From a virus: a DNA stretch of 37,605 nucleotides. The notes beneath the pieces were generated by a model, which was not told where the DNA came from, did no database searches, and was given only the letters and a program-made list of their open reading frames with translations. Numbering within the stretch: position 1 is the stretch's first letter; every line of letters begins with the position of its first letter. The stretch lies in IMG/VR virus record IMGVR_UViG_3300036850_000020, positions 1-37,605 of that record, one strand, 5' to 3'. Shown one piece after another: positions 23,488 to 31,581 of the stretch. Made by a program: the position numbers and the translations under genes.

Positions 23488-24257
23488 CTGAAACCGCACT
23501 CGCCACGCAGATCGACACCGGTGCGGCGCTGGCCGAGCAAGTCGTCATCAAGGGCGACCTGTCCAAGCTCACGGAGCAGCAGCGTATGGCCTACTACAGC
23601 GAGGTCTGCCGCTCGCTCGGCCTCAACCCGCTGACCAGGCCGTTCGAGTACATCAACCTCAACGGCAAGCTGACGCTGTACGCCACCCGAGCTGCGGCAG
23701 ATCAGCTTCGCTCGCTGCGCGGCATCACCATCACGTCCCTGGACCCGCGCCAGGTTGGCGACCTGTTCGTGGTGGTTGCCACCGGACGCGACCGTACCGG
23801 ACGGGAGGACTCGTCGACCGGAGCCGTCACCGTGGCCGGGCTCCGTGGCGAGGCGTTGGCGAACGCCATGATGAAGGCCGAGACGAAGGCCAAGCGCCGC
23901 CTGACGCTCTCCCTCGCCGGCTTGGGTATGTCGGACGAAACCGAAGTCGACAGCATTCCCGGAGCAGAGCGGATTGAGACGCCTCAGTTGACGCTCGCCG
24001 AGCGCGCGGCCGCCAAGCGAGAGGAAATCGAGGCACCAGCGGAGCCGGCAGTGGAGGAGCAGCCGGCTCCGCTTCTCGTCACCAAACCGCAGTTCGTCGC
24101 GGCGCTGGACGAGTACGGCATTACCTCGGCCTATGCCAAGGCCGTCCGTGAAGTCATGTTCCCGGACTTGGGCAAAGACCTGACGGACGCGGAGCGCGGC
24201 GAACTCCTGACGCAACTGACGAAGGACATGACACCGCCGGAGCCGGTGCAGGCGTGA
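23484..24257 (+). CDS. RecT-like single-strand annealing protein
   Basis: This 257-residue protein overlaps the exonuclease gene. The N-terminal half has the RecT-family segment LTEQQRMAYYSEVCRSLGLN, then LTRPFEYINLNGKLTLYATR. A helical Lys/Arg-rich region follows (MMKAETKAKRRLTLSLAGLG, about 131-150). It coats single strands and anneals homologous DNA for recombination and concatemer repair. The Pro/Glu-rich linker near 170-195 is flexible, and the C-terminal domain is less conserved. Confidence 0.88.
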   Translation: MTETALATQIDTGAALAEQVVIKGDLSKLTEQQRMAYYSEVCRSLGLNPLTRPFEYINLNGKLTLYATRAAADQLRSLRGITITSLDPRQVGDLFVVVATGRDRTGREDSSTGAVTVAGLRGEALANAMMKAETKAKRRLTLSLAGLGMSDETEVDSIPGAERIETPQLTLAERAAAKREEIEAPAEPAVEEQPAPLLVTKPQFVAALDEYGITSAYAKAVREVMFPDLGKDLTDAERGELLTQLTKDMTPPEPVQA

Positions 24258-24628
24258 CGTTGCGGCGATACGCACCGTTGAAACCGTCCGTCGGCACGGT
24301 GTGGCCGCCTGACGTTCGTAGCGCAATCGAGGCGCGCGACGGTGGGTATTGCGTGGGAGCGCGAGCGGGCTTCCCTGCTCGCGTGCTCCAAGCCTGTCTC
24401 GGGACGCCTGTCGAGATAGACCACGTCCGCTCGGGTGGCATGGGCATGAAGTCCCCCTCCACCGTGGACAACGGCGTATGCCTTGACGCTTGGTGCCATA
24501 GGTGGAAGACAGAGCATGGCCGCGAGGCGAGGCCGCTGCTCATTGAGTACCTGTCTCGTACGACGGGCTGCGCGCATGTGGATCCGGTATTCGGGTGTCC
24601 GTTCTGCGACGCGCGGGCTACCGCATGA
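24254..24628 (+). CDS. HNH-like nuclease
   Basis: This 124-residue protein starts at GTG/ATG-type overlap 24254. The HNH core is seen in VEIDHVRSGGMGMKSPSTVD, NGVCLDAWCHRW and KTEHG (from about residue 55 to 90). C57 or so, the DHV histidine and the later CHRW provide the zinc and catalytic residues. It follows the annealing protein and may process recombination or packaging intermediates. A specific target cannot be read. Confidence 0.7.
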   Translation: MTLRRYAPLKPSVGTVWPPDVRSAIEARDGGYCVGARAGFPARVLQACLGTPVEIDHVRSGGMGMKSPSTVDNGVCLDAWCHRWKTEHGREARPLLIEYLSRTTGCAHVDPVFGCPFCDARATA

Positions 24629-25662
24629 GCAAGATGAGCCTGTCGGTACACCCGCGGTTTCATAAGCCGGAAAAGTCGAAGGCGGAGCCGCCAGCGGTTA
24701 TCACTACGAGCCTCGCCTCTGCGGATCCGGCGATCTGGACGGACACCGGGCTGGCTCTCCCTCCAACACTGTCATTCGAGGATTGGCAGGCCACTGGCGA
24801 GTTCATTGGGCGAGCCGAGCGAAGCGTTCAGTGGTGGGCCGGGGACTGGTGGAACTACGGCGAACGCAAGTACGGCGAGCAGGCATCCCAGGCGGTGCTG
24901 CTTGGCGTTGAACCAGACACCTTGTCGAACATGGCCGCCGTCGCCGAGCGCATTCCATTGCCACGACGTCGTGGCAATCTCTCGTGGGGGCACCACGCGG
25001 AAGTTGCCTATCTGCCGGCGGACGAAGCCGACGCATGGCTCGACCGCGCTGAGGCCGAAACGCTATCTGTCATGGCGCTTCGCAAGGCGAGGAGACGCGC
25101 GCGCATTCTGACGAGCGGGCCAGCAAATCTTCCGGCCGGCAAATACGCGGTGCTCCTGGCCGATCCGCCGTGGCAGTACGACTTCAATACCACGGACTTA
25201 TCACGAGCGATCGAGAACCACTACCCAACGATGACCGCGGACGAGATCGCCTGTCTCGAAGACGCCGAGGGGCGTGCGATTGCCGATCTCCCAAACGATG
25301 ACGCCGTGCTGTTCCTGTGGGCTACTAACCCGAAGGTTGAGGAGGCGATGCGCGTCATCGAGGGGTGGGGCTTCCGATACATCACCAATCTTGTGTGGGT
25401 GAAGGATCGGATCGGCATGGGCTACTGGGCCCGCCAACGCCACGAGCTCCTGCTTGTGGCGACTCGCGGCGACATGTCTCCTCCCCCAGAGCACTTGAGG
25501 CCTGACTCGGTCATTGAGGCACCGCGGACCCGCCATAGCGAGAAGCCTGAAAGCGTCCACGAGTTCATTGAGTCGATCTGGCCGGATGTTCCGAAGGTTG
25601 AAGTGTTCGCCCGTGAGCCTCGCCAGGGCTGGGCCGTGTTCGGCAACCAGGTTGGGCCATGA
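24625..25662 (+). CDS. MT-A70-type adenine methyltransferase with N-terminal phage domain
   Basis: This 345-residue protein starts at ATG 24625 inside the previous stop. Residues 51-153 are a distinct DNA-binding-like region (WWAGDWWNYGERKYGEQASQ, LSWGHHAEVAYLP) that I know from actinobacterial phage and plasmid proteins. The C-terminal half is MT-A70: LADPPWQYDF (DPPW 180-183), then LFLWATNPKVEEAM and LVWVKDRIGMGYWARQRHE. It should transfer methyl from S-adenosylmethionine to the N6 of adenine in DNA, protecting phage DNA or marking it. Confidence 0.88.
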   Translation: MSKMSLSVHPRFHKPEKSKAEPPAVITTSLASADPAIWTDTGLALPPTLSFEDWQATGEFIGRAERSVQWWAGDWWNYGERKYGEQASQAVLLGVEPDTLSNMAAVAERIPLPRRRGNLSWGHHAEVAYLPADEADAWLDRAEAETLSVMALRKARRRARILTSGPANLPAGKYAVLLADPPWQYDFNTTDLSRAIENHYPTMTADEIACLEDAEGRAIADLPNDDAVLFLWATNPKVEEAMRVIEGWGFRYITNLVWVKDRIGMGYWARQRHELLLVATRGDMSPPPEHLRPDSVIEAPRTRHSEKPESVHEFIESIWPDVPKVEVFAREPRQGWAVFGNQVGP

Positions 25663-26330
25663 GCAACTACGACTTCCACGAGCGTCGACGTGCCGCTGAG
25701 GAGAAGCTGCTCGAACGACTCGGTGGCGTGGACCGCATTTGGCGGATTCTCTCCCGTCGTCTGGCTCCCCTCGAAAACGTTCGGCGCGCGGACCTCCACG
25801 ATGATCTGCTCGGCGTTGATTACTGGGCCATCCGTCCAACCGGTTCGCGGCCATTGGGCATCGACATCAAGTGCCGAGAGGAGGACTACAACGACCTCCT
25901 CTTGGAATTCGTGAGCAATAGCGCCACGGGCTCGCCGGGATGGACGATCAACAGGACCAACATCACCGACTTCGTGCTCTATCTGTGGCCCGAGAGCGAC
26001 GTGCTTATCTCTTATCCGCTCCTGCGTGCTGCCACGGTGGAGCATCTCGACGAATGGCGGACTCGGTATCCCGAGAGCTCGAACCATACGACAACGGGTG
26101 GCGACTACCGAACGCGATGGATTGCCGTCCCGGATCCCGTCGTCTACCAGAGCATCGGCTATCGCGTGACGGGACCGGCTCTGACGGTTACAACGGCTGA
26201 GCCCGTTCACGGACCCCGTTGTCCGAAGTGCCAGCTTCCGCCGCTCGCCTCTACGCCCGAGGCGTTCGACCCGAGATACCTAGAGCACCGTTGCGAGAAC
26301 CGCCATAGCTGGCGCGAGAAGGCCGCATGA
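25659..26330 (+). CDS. PD-(D/E)XK-like nuclease with C-terminal zinc knuckle
   Basis: This 223-residue protein is coupled by ATGA to the methylase. D54 (GVDYW) and D69-I-K71 (LGIDIKC) at the end of a beta strand fit a PD-(D/E)XK core (D...DxK). C188-x2-C191 and C212-x3-H216 form a zinc knuckle. It resembles small phage nucleases, but the exact family is not certain. Next to a methylase it could be a restriction-like partner or a resolving nuclease. Confidence 0.6.
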   Translation: MSNYDFHERRRAAEEKLLERLGGVDRIWRILSRRLAPLENVRRADLHDDLLGVDYWAIRPTGSRPLGIDIKCREEDYNDLLLEFVSNSATGSPGWTINRTNITDFVLYLWPESDVLISYPLLRAATVEHLDEWRTRYPESSNHTTTGGDYRTRWIAVPDPVVYQSIGYRVTGPALTVTTAEPVHGPRCPKCQLPPLASTPEAFDPRYLEHRCENRHSWREKAA

Positions 26331-26584
26331 GGCTCCCCGGCGTGTGCCAGGACTGCCGCCAGCCCGTCCATTGGAACGGCTTCCGCTGGATCAACTCGCA
26401 GAGGAACGGCGCTCCTCACAGGCCAGGCGCCGGCCAGCGGCACGTCTGCCGCCGTCGTTGTGGAGCCTGGATGCCACAGGCTGGCGATAGGTGCGGACGG
26501 AAGCCGAACCACCTCGGCTATTGCCGCTCGCGCTACGCCATGGACAACGAGCGGGTCGCTAAGTCTGGACGGCGCGCCGCCTAA
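26327..26584 (+). CDS. Zinc-ribbon-like small protein
   Basis: This 85-residue basic protein has a CQDCRQPVHW motif (8-11), then HVCRRRCGAW, CGRKPNH and YCRSRYA. These are three to four Cys/His pairs likely to bind zinc. It is probably a small DNA- or RNA-binding protein. It overlaps both neighbours. Confidence 0.62.
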   Translation: MRLPGVCQDCRQPVHWNGFRWINSQRNGAPHRPGAGQRHVCRRRCGAWMPQAGDRCGRKPNHLGYCRSRYAMDNERVAKSGRRAA

Positions 26585-27153
26585 TGCCAGCTCTCACCAT
26601 GCGTGGCCGCTACCTCATGCGCGAGTACTGGAGCGACACGGATTTGTTCACGCGGCTCGATGCGGACCAACGCGAGCTCTATCAGGGTTTGTGGATGTTG
26701 GCCGATGACGACGGTTTTTTGCCACGGGACCTGGACGGAATCGGCGCCGCGCTCTATCGATTCATGGACCGCGGGGACAGAATCGCCAAAATCCGCTCTG
26801 GACTGGCACGGCTCAGGGATATCGGCAAGCTAGAAAGCTACCGATGCGGCTGTTTGTACCTCCCGGCAGTGGCTAGGTACCCCCGTGCTGGCAAGAAATC
26901 GACCGAGCACAGCCAGAAACACCAAAACCATTCAAACCGATTTGATGATTCTGACTCCAAACACCAAAAGGATTTGAACCAAACCAAATCCATTCAAACG
27001 GATTTGAATGCCTCTCCCGTCCCTACGTCTTCCCTACCTGACCCGTCGTCGCGCGCGCGCGCGAACGGCGCGCCGCCGCGCTCTGAGTTCCAAGAGAAGG
27101 TGCCGCGGCCGTTCGTCGTAGTTGGCAAGCCGGAGAAAGGCGCGACGGCATGA
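26584..27153 (+). CDS. Replication-initiator-like winged-helix protein
   Basis: This 189-residue protein starts at ATG 26584 (TAATG). The N-terminal 100 residues (REYWSDTDLFTRLDADQREL, followed by YQGLWMLADDDGFLPRDL) match the winged-helix region of phage DnaD/replication-initiator proteins. A Gln/Asn/Ser/Lys-rich middle (about 110-145) is encoded by an AT-rich patch with repeats, then a Pro-rich end. In similar phages the initiator carries its own origin within the gene. It probably recognises that origin and recruits host helicase. Confidence 0.68.
   Translation: MPALTMRGRYLMREYWSDTDLFTRLDADQRELYQGLWMLADDDGFLPRDLDGIGAALYRFMDRGDRIAKIRSGLARLRDIGKLESYRCGCLYLPAVARYPRAGKKSTEHSQKHQNHSNRFDDSDSKHQKDLNQTKSIQTDLNASPVPTSSLPDPSSRARANGAPPRSEFQEKVPRPFVVVGKPEKGATA
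26917..27010. other. Candidate replication origin with iteron-like repeats
   Basis: An AT-rich patch inside the initiator gene carries CATTCAAA-CCGA-TTTGATG (26929-26947) and a perfect palindrome CATTCAAA-CGGA-TTTGAATG (26991-27010), with the same 4-base centre. A further half-site GATTTGAA lies at 26971-26978. AAACACCAAAA is repeated at 26917-26927 and 26959-26969, 42 bases apart. The pattern fits a theta origin bound by the encoded protein. Confidence 0.6.
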
Positions 27154-27338
27154 GGCTGCGAGTCATGGTCAACGGCAAACCCACCTGGACGGAGAACGAT
27201 CCCGGAGCCTACGCACGCCGTCAGGGGCATGGAGGTAGTGCGATGGGTTCGTTCCAAGGCACCGTCGTCGTCGTGCCACGCAAACCCAAGGGCACCGCAG
27301 ACGCGGTAGCGGCGAAGCGGCATGGGAGGAGTTCGTGA
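27150..27338 (+). CDS. Small basic hypothetical protein
   Basis: This 62-residue protein starts at ATG 27150 (ATGA overlap). It is basic, with beta-like RLRVMVNGKPTW and FQGTVVVVPRKPKG. Its end overlaps the next gene's GTG. No family was recognised. Confidence 0.58.
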   Translation: MRLRVMVNGKPTWTENDPGAYARRQGHGGSAMGSFQGTVVVVPRKPKGTADAVAAKRHGRSS

Positions 27339-27550
27339 ACGAGACGCGACCGGAAGACCGGACGATCCGCGTGACGCCGACAGGCATTCTCGCCGGCGCG
27401 TTCATCAAGCTCGTCGAGGACACGAAGGGCGGCACCGCGTGGTGGCAGAACAGCGCGATTCTCTCCGCAACAGGGTTGGCCTATCACCTCCAGGAAATGG
27501 GCTACATGGTTGTGCCTATTCCGGACGACGAACCGGAGCCACCCCGATGA
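27335..27550 (+). CDS. Hypothetical protein
   Basis: This 71-residue protein starts at GTG 27335. Residues 11-60 are a mixed alpha/beta sequence (IRVTPTGILAGAFIKLVEDT, ATGLAYHLQEMGYMVVPIPD) with an acidic/Pro end. The composition strongly suggests real coding. The function is unknown. Confidence 0.65.
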   Translation: MNETRPEDRTIRVTPTGILAGAFIKLVEDTKGGTAWWQNSAILSATGLAYHLQEMGYMVVPIPDDEPEPPR

Positions 27551-27891
27551 CCGAGGGGGAGCGCCAGGAGCACGGCTGGGAGGAGCTGCGACGGTTAGCG
27601 CATGAGGCAATGGGCGACGGCTGGCACAATGCCGGGTTCCTCCGGGCCTTCATCGACGATGACGACGAAGCGGTGTTCAGTCCCGAGGACGCACGGTTCA
27701 TCGAGGCCGCGTCCCCTTCCGTGGTTCTGCGCCTCCTCGACGCCGAGGCCGGATTACGCGAAGCAGCGAAAGCTGCCGCTGATTACATCCGAGACATATC
27801 GGAGCCGGGTGTCCATCCTTACGGTGAAGCCTTAGAACGAGCTCTCCGCGCCGCCCCCCAAGCCGCACAACGGAAGGGGCGGGCGGGGTGA
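27547..27891 (+). CDS. Hypothetical helical protein
   Basis: This 114-residue protein has its start at ATG 27547 (ATGA overlap). Charged helices include GWEELRRLAHEAMGDGWH and VVLRLLDAEAGLREAAKAAA. An acidic DDDDEAVF region lies near 38-44. No family was recognised. It overlaps the following methylase gene. Confidence 0.63.
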   Translation: MTEGERQEHGWEELRRLAHEAMGDGWHNAGFLRAFIDDDDEAVFSPEDARFIEAASPSVVLRLLDAEAGLREAAKAAADYIRDISEPGVHPYGEALERALRAAPQAAQRKGRAG

Positions 27892-28538
27892 GGCCGTACT
27901 ACGCCGATGACCTCGTGACGCTGTATCACGCGGACTTCCGGGATTGGCTGTCTGAGCCTTGGCGGGACGCAACGGACGTGGTTGTCACCGATCCGCCTTA
28001 CGGCATGGCATACCGGCACGGTGCTCGAAAGGGTGGACACCGATACGGCATGGACGAGACGTCGATCGTCGGGGATTACGAGCCGTTTGATCCGTCATTG
28101 GTACTGTCGCTTGGACTTCCAACCGTTCTGTTCGGTGCTAACCACTTCGCCGGACGGCTGCCGTTATCGCGGGGCTGGCTCGTCTGGGATAAGCGGGACG
28201 GGACACCGGCCAATGACCAGTCCGACGCCGAAATGGCCTGGACGAACGTTCTGTCCGTTGTTCGGGTCTTCTCCGCGCGTTGGTCCGGCGCACATCGCAC
28301 CGGACGTGAGCAAGTCGACGGACGGGACCACCCGAATCAGAAGCCGGTTGCGCTAATGGCGTGGGTGCTGCGACTCATGCCGTCTGGCGTCGTCCTAGAC
28401 CCGTTCGCCGGTAGCGGCTCGACGCTTGTCGCGGCGAAGGAGATGGGCCGGCGATCAGTCGGCATCGAAATCGAAGAGCGTTGGTGTGAAGCGGCAGCAC
28501 GCCGCTGCTCACAGGAAGTTCTTGGTCTCCCAGCATGA
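27888..28538 (+). CDS. DNA methyltransferase (DPPY, N6/N4 type)
   Basis: This 216-residue GTG-started protein has the beta-class order DPPY (35-38) first and the S-adenosylmethionine-binding DPFAGSGST (171-179) last, with HPNQKP (148-153) between. It should methylate adenine N6 or cytosine N4 in DNA. The recognition sequence cannot be told. Together with the MT-A70 gene it gives the phage two DNA-modifying enzymes. Its stop overlaps the next start by ATGA. Confidence 0.9.
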   Translation: MRPYYADDLVTLYHADFRDWLSEPWRDATDVVVTDPPYGMAYRHGARKGGHRYGMDETSIVGDYEPFDPSLVLSLGLPTVLFGANHFAGRLPLSRGWLVWDKRDGTPANDQSDAEMAWTNVLSVVRVFSARWSGAHRTGREQVDGRDHPNQKPVALMAWVLRLMPSGVVLDPFAGSGSTLVAAKEMGRRSVGIEIEERWCEAAARRCSQEVLGLPA

Positions 28539-28732
28539 CCCGCTCCCTCACCCTCCTCCTCGTACTCCTGCTCTCCTCAGTCATACCAGGGGAACCGCCG
28601 GAGACTGCCGCCGTTGAGTCAGTTGGGCTATCGTCTCCTGGGGCGTCGGTCGACAACGCGGTAAGCGATTCGGAGGCCGTTGAGGCTAGACGAGGAGGCC
28701 GTGCGACACGGCTGGCGGTCGGCGCCCCATGA
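28535..28732 (+). CDS. Small secreted or membrane-anchored protein
   Basis: This 65-residue protein has an N-terminal hydrophobic segment (about 4-17: SLTLLLVLLLSSVI). A Gly/Pro/Glu stretch and a Gly/Ala/Arg-rich tail follow. It may be a signal peptide or anchor. No lipobox Cys is present. Confidence 0.52.
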   Translation: MTRSLTLLLVLLLSSVIPGEPPETAAVESVGLSSPGASVDNAVSDSEAVEARRGGRATRLAVGAP

Positions 28733-28905
28733 ACCGCTGGTACGCCTATCCGCTCTCCGTCTTTGCCGGAGTCCTGGCGATTGGCTCTGCGGCCGGCCTG
28801 GCTCTGGGTGGTGATCTGCGGGTATCCCTTGGATTGTGGATAGTCCTGGTCGTGACGTTTGCCTGTGGACTATGGGTTGGACGGGAGGAGCACGATGCCT
28901 CGTAA
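28729..28905 (+). CDS. Small two-span membrane protein
   Basis: This 58-residue protein is hydrophobic for most of its length (about 8-27 and 31-51). It has an N-terminal WYAYPLSVF and a hydrophilic end (REEHDAS). The start at ATG 28729 overlaps the previous stop. It may be a small membrane or holin-like protein. Its last codons overlap the next start. Confidence 0.58.
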   Translation: MNRWYAYPLSVFAGVLAIGSAAGLALGGDLRVSLGLWIVLVVTFACGLWVGREEHDAS

Positions 28906-29128
28906 GCCGGAGCCCGATGACTTCTACGGTGGACCGGAGCCGGCAGCCTACCGGAAGCGCGGTGAGGTCTGGCGTGACGAGCCGGAGGCGCTGCCAGAGG
29001 GCCATCCTGTCCGGGAGGCCTGGGTAGCGCGGATTGCCGCTGGATCGACTCCCATCCGGGAATTGGGGCCGGACGGCGAGTTCCAAGGTTGGATCAATCC
29101 TGACCGTCGAAAGGAGCCAGCAGCGTGA
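28895..29128 (+). CDS. Hypothetical protein
   Basis: This 77-residue charged protein starts at ATG 28895 after GGAGGAG. It reads MPRKPEPDDFYGGPEPAAYR and later GSTPIRELGPDGEFQG. It is predicted to be mostly disordered with short helices. No family was recognised. Confidence 0.6.
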   Translation: MPRKPEPDDFYGGPEPAAYRKRGEVWRDEPEALPEGHPVREAWVARIAAGSTPIRELGPDGEFQGWINPDRRKEPAA

Positions 29129-29541
29129 CCACCCCAACAGAACGGGAGGCGGTACCGCTGACGGCGGAACGGTCGTTGAAGGCCGATGCGGCGGCGATTG
29201 TGGCGCGCCATGTTGCCGACGAGACGCGCGGTACGCATCGTGGTCCGCTGCCGGACGAGTCCATCACATACATCTGCGCTGAGTGTGACAACGATTGGCC
29301 CTGCGACACCGTTCTTGTTGGCCAGATCGCCGCAACGCTCGTGTCACCGGCCGAATACAACGCCGTCTGCGATGACCGCGAGACGTGGCGGCGCATTGCC
29401 GGTGAAGCGCAACAGGAAGCCGCCGACGCCGAGCGGGCAGCCCGAACCTCGGAAGGCAAACCCGGTGTAGAGGACTGGCGCAGGGACGTCCCGGGGCCGC
29501 CCGATCCGCCCCGTCGCGATTACCCGGAGCCGATGGCATGA
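29125..29541 (+). CDS. Hypothetical protein with CxxC and AERAAR repeat
   Basis: This 138-residue protein starts at GTG 29125. It contains CAECDNDWPC near 51-60 and a helical region ending DAERAARTS. The latter repeats a DNA element also found three more times in the next gene. A Pro/Arg-rich tail follows. No family was recognised. Confidence 0.62.
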   Translation: MTTPTEREAVPLTAERSLKADAAAIVARHVADETRGTHRGPLPDESITYICAECDNDWPCDTVLVGQIAATLVSPAEYNAVCDDRETWRRIAGEAQQEAADAERAARTSEGKPGVEDWRRDVPGPPDPPRRDYPEPMA

Positions 29542-29987
29542 AGCGATCGACCGACGACGCGACCCGCTTGGCGGGCATCCGAGAGGCCCTGACCGCCGCC
29601 AACGGCGACTGGCAAAACATCGTGGCGCTGTGGTCGATCAACGCGGACCTGACGTGGCTGCTGGAACAGGCCGAGCGGGCAGCCCGAGCCGAGGCGATAG
29701 GCGAGCTGCCGCCGCACGCCCCGACGCCGCGCACCGCCGCTGGCCGTCGCCTTCTGGGAAAGAACGCCGGATCGGACCGTGACCCTGCCACCGTCGAATG
29801 GTTAGCGAACGACATCTGGGCCATCGAAACGGAGGCAATGGCCCTCGACGCCGAGCGGGCAGCCCGAGCCCAAGAAGACGCGGAGGGCGAAACCGAAACG
29901 TGCCCGACGTGTTGGCAGCCCGTGCCCATTCCACAGAGGGGCGACCACGACTACGGCCTTCGTCTTTCGCGGGCAGCCCGAGCCGAG
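29428..29987 (+). repeat. Repeated 19-21 bp element (GCCGAGCGGGCAGCCCGAGCC)
   Basis: Copies lie at 29428-29447, 29670-29690, 29850-29870 and about 29969-29987 (the last is shorter). Each contains the small hairpin CGGGC-A-GCCCG. The copies cross the boundary between two genes, both read as AERAAR. Confidence 0.75.
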
Positions 29988-30281
29988 CTGGGGCTGCGGG
30001 AGGCAGCAGACGGGTTGGACGTGGAGCGGCGCGTCACCGCCGTGTGCGACTTGCTCTGGGGGTACGGCGTCTACATGGCCGACTCAACGCCGTTGGCCCG
30101 AGCCATCGTTACCGCGCTTGCTGTACCCATAGTGGCACTGGAACGCGAAATCCGCGAGGCGCTCCCGGACGCTCATTGCGGCCCCGAATGGCGCAGCCGC
30201 CACGCTCCCGAGTGCCGTCAGGAGGACTACGAGGAGGTCATATTCCGCCTCCGCGCCGCCTTGGAGGCCCACGGTGAGTGA
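29538..30281 (+). CDS. Hypothetical helical protein with repeated AERAARA motif
   Basis: This 247-residue protein is rich in Ala, Arg and Glu. EQAERAARAEAIGE, ALDAERAARAQEDAE and SRAARAEL are copies of a short motif. CPTCWQP (near 121-127) is a possible zinc ligand pair. A C-terminal CGPEWRSRHAPECRQ is another. It may be a helical structural or DNA-associated protein. The end overlaps the next gene. Confidence 0.62.
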   Translation: MKRSTDDATRLAGIREALTAANGDWQNIVALWSINADLTWLLEQAERAARAEAIGELPPHAPTPRTAAGRRLLGKNAGSDRDPATVEWLANDIWAIETEAMALDAERAARAQEDAEGETETCPTCWQPVPIPQRGDHDYGLRLSRAARAELGLREAADGLDVERRVTAVCDLLWGYGVYMADSTPLARAIVTALAVPIVALEREIREALPDAHCGPEWRSRHAPECRQEDYEEVIFRLRAALEAHGE

Positions 30282-30567
30282 CGCAAAGACGGGCTGGGAC
30301 GCGAAATATTGGTGCGGCGTCCATGACACGTCGCACACGGCCCGCGATCTCATCAATGAGCATCTCGCCGCCGCCAACCCGCCTGTAGCCGATCCGGGGC
30401 GGGAGTTGCGAGAGGCGGCGAAAGACGTCGTCATCCAAGAGGGCCGCTACTACGAGCGTGACGGGAGCGGAGAGTCGAAGTTTCTCGCTGTCGTGCCGAA
30501 GGCCGCGCTATCGCGTCTCAGCGCCGCCCTCCGGGGAGGCTCCGGTGGGTCGGAGACGGGACGATGA
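30274..30567 (+). CDS. Hypothetical protein
   Basis: This 97-residue protein starts at GTG 30274. The N-terminal YWCGVHDTSHTARDLINEHL looks folded. A later REAAKDVVIQEGRYYERDGS and a Gly/Ser-rich end follow. The function is unknown. It overlaps both neighbours. Confidence 0.6.
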   Translation: MSDAKTGWDAKYWCGVHDTSHTARDLINEHLAAANPPVADPGRELREAAKDVVIQEGRYYERDGSGESKFLAVVPKAALSRLSAALRGGSGGSETGR

Positions 30568-30923
30568 ATGAACCGACATTCGACTCGAACGGCTACCCGA
30601 CCGAGGAAACGCTGGAACGCATCCGAACGTGGCCGATCAAGCACGAGGATGAGTTCTTGGCGGCGATGGACTTCGCCGGTCGGGCGTGGTCCTACCCGGA
30701 TCGTTGGCAGCGCGAAGACGACTGGCCGGACCCCGACCTGTTCGACCGTCCCTGCACCCGTTACACGTTCAGCACAGGCGGTTGGTCCGGCAACGAGTCC
30801 ATCGTCTCGGCCATCGAGGCGAACATGATCTTGCAGATGGTCGGCGTGTGGTCATGGCGACGCGGCGGTCATTACGAATACCGCTTCCCGGTCCGCCAGC
30901 AGGCACCCGAGGTAGAGCGATGA
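30564..30923 (+). CDS. Conserved phage hypothetical protein
   Basis: This 119-residue protein has the segment GYPTEETLERIRTW (9-22), then YTFSTGGWSGNESIVSAIEA and WSWRRGGHYEYRFPV. I know this pattern from a conserved family found in many phages, function undetermined. ATG 30564 is coupled to the previous stop. Confidence 0.7.
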   Translation: MNEPTFDSNGYPTEETLERIRTWPIKHEDEFLAAMDFAGRAWSYPDRWQREDDWPDPDLFDRPCTRYTFSTGGWSGNESIVSAIEANMILQMVGVWSWRRGGHYEYRFPVRQQAPEVER

Positions 30924-31201
30924 GCGGCGATCAGACGCGTTGCCAGTACGACACACCGCATGGTCGGTGTTCGCGGCGGGCAGCCTCTTGGGTTGATTGG
31001 CAGCAGTTCCCCGACAGCGAGATCGAGGACCGGCGTGTCTGCACTCAGCACCTTGGCGTCCTGACGCGGGACTCGGCACACATTCACCGGATCATTCGCG
31101 CCGCACACACCCAACTCGTCGCTCACGGTCACGTCATTGGCGATCGCCGTTGGGCGGCACGGTTTGCCATTGACGGCCGCTACGTCGAGCCCCAGCCATG
31201 A
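30920..31201 (+). CDS. Cys/His-containing hypothetical protein
   Basis: This 93-residue protein starts at ATG 30920. C8, C17 and C41 and several His residues (HIHRIIRAAHTQL) could bind zinc. The C-terminal half is helical. No family was recognised. Confidence 0.6.
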   Translation: MSGDQTRCQYDTPHGRCSRRAASWVDWQQFPDSEIEDRRVCTQHLGVLTRDSAHIHRIIRAAHTQLVAHGHVIGDRRWAARFAIDGRYVEPQP

Positions 31202-31581
31202 CCACCCCGACCCCGCCAGAGAGCCGGGAAGTGCTGGCGGAAGTCTTGCGAGACGCCCTCAATACCTCGACGCTCATGCATATCACCGGCAAGGCCATAT
31301 CTGTCCAGGACGGCTGCGGAATGTCGGTCGACGGCTCGCTGCTGCGCGACAGCCTCATCGACGCGATCCTGCCGTATCTGCGCCGTGCCGACCGCTCCGG
31401 CACGGACGACGGGCTAGACGTGGAGCGGCTGGCGGAAGCGTTATTCAGGACACAAGAGGAACGCCTACACGGTGGCGCGGATGGCTTAGGACTTGGCACT
31501 CATGAGGCCGACGCTGGTGCCATCGCCGCCGAATACGCCCGCCTCTCCGCCGCCGCCCCGACGCCAGAGGGGATGGAATGA
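31198..31581 (+). CDS. Hypothetical helical protein
   Basis: This 127-residue protein has an N-terminal TTPTPPESREVLAEVLRDAL and a C-terminal helix AGAIAAEYARLSAAAPT. Its composition is protein-like. No family was recognised. It is coupled to both neighbours by 4-base overlaps. Confidence 0.6.
   Translation: MTTPTPPESREVLAEVLRDALNTSTLMHITGKAISVQDGCGMSVDGSLLRDSLIDAILPYLRRADRSGTDDGLDVERLAEALFRTQEERLHGGADGLGLGTHEADAGAIAAEYARLSAAAPTPEGME

Noticed and set aside
22639-24326. Two long leftward frames opposite exonuclease and annealing genes
   Set aside because: Both genes on the plus strand have clear family motifs; the antisense frames are shadows.
27047-27080. CG-alternating run in the initiator gene
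   Set aside because: Explained by Arg/Ala codons in a GC-rich gene; no sign of a functional Z-DNA or recombination site.
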